A stretch of DNA of 64,000 nucleotides from an uncultured Actinomycetes bacterium (GTDB lineage Bacteria > Actinomycetota > Geothermincolia > Fen-727 > JACVIW01): assembly GCA_937127245.1 (NCBI GenBank), contig CAKZLU010000029.1, positions 1 through 64,000 of the forward strand, in the 5' to 3' direction. The notes beneath the pieces were generated by a model, which saw only the letters and a program-made list of their open reading frames with translations, was not told the DNA's origin and ran no database searches. Below, in pieces: positions 63,988 to 64,000 of this stretch. The first letter of the stretch is position 1. Every line of letters starts with the position of its first letter. A program made the translations under genes and the position numbers.

Positions 63988-64000
63988 GGGCACAATTGTT

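Overview
The window is a bacterial chromosome segment of moderate GC content. It carries one initiator tRNA and no rRNA, insertion sequence or CRISPR array. Gene content points to a deep-branching, probably anaerobic actinobacterium. The block hom-thrC-(thrB position)-rho-rpmE-prfA-prmC-sua5 matches the classic actinobacterial order, and UPF0182 and the DUF2342-type zinc protease are mostly actinobacterial families. Archaeal-like traits are a cyclic 2,3-diphosphoglycerate gene pair, tungstate uptake, a hexulose-6-phosphate synthase-RraA fusion and thiolase-fold/DUF35 pairs. The phylum is an inference from these families; no marker gene was compared. TTG starts with good Shine-Dalgarno sequences are very common.

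Layout. Positions 1-10100: the tail of a surface protein, an ECF-type sigma factor, three tandem membrane-anchored proteins built almost wholly of a 23-residue repeat (predicted alpha-solenoids), and a B-box zinc/four-helix membrane protein. This is the least explained part of the window. Positions 10180-19222: a tungstate/molybdopterin operon (tupA, tupB, tupC, moeA, a moeA-periplasmic-binding-domain fusion, moaA, moaC, MOSC, mog/moaB) behind a Moco/Tuco-type riboswitch. Positions 19261-24019: an RsbRD-domain protein (possibly leaderless), a histidine phosphatase, an anchored hypothetical protein, and on the minus strand an HPS-RraA fusion followed by a DUF2342-like protease.

Positions 24156-42424: threonine synthesis (hom, thrC and a phosphoglycerate-mutase-like proposed homoserine kinase), a metallophosphoesterase, cyclic 2,3-diphosphoglycerate synthetase with 2-phosphoglycerate kinase, transaldolase, rho, rpmE, a FixC/FixX-like pair, prfA, prmC, sua5, rpiB, glyA and sir2. 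Positions 42396-51099: UPF0182, an SCP2-like protein, a lipoprotein phosphoesterase, an NlpC/P60 hydrolase, tRNA-fMet behind a strong promoter and a possible structured leader, a lipoprotein and transketolase.

Positions 51425-64000: accessory metabolism. This includes an SDR, a YkgJ-like Cys-rich protein, a NIPA/EamA-like transporter, a GH63-like hydrolase, an alpha/beta hydrolase, an MBL-fold hydrolase, a decayed SRPBCC pseudogene, a HAD-IB phosphatase, a nitronate monooxygenase/FabK-like enzyme, and two thiolase-fold/DUF35 pairs whose thiolase members appear to lack the usual catalytic Cys and His. Transaldolase, transketolase, rpiB and the HPS domain together suggest pentose phosphates are made by a non-oxidative or reversed ribulose-monophosphate route.
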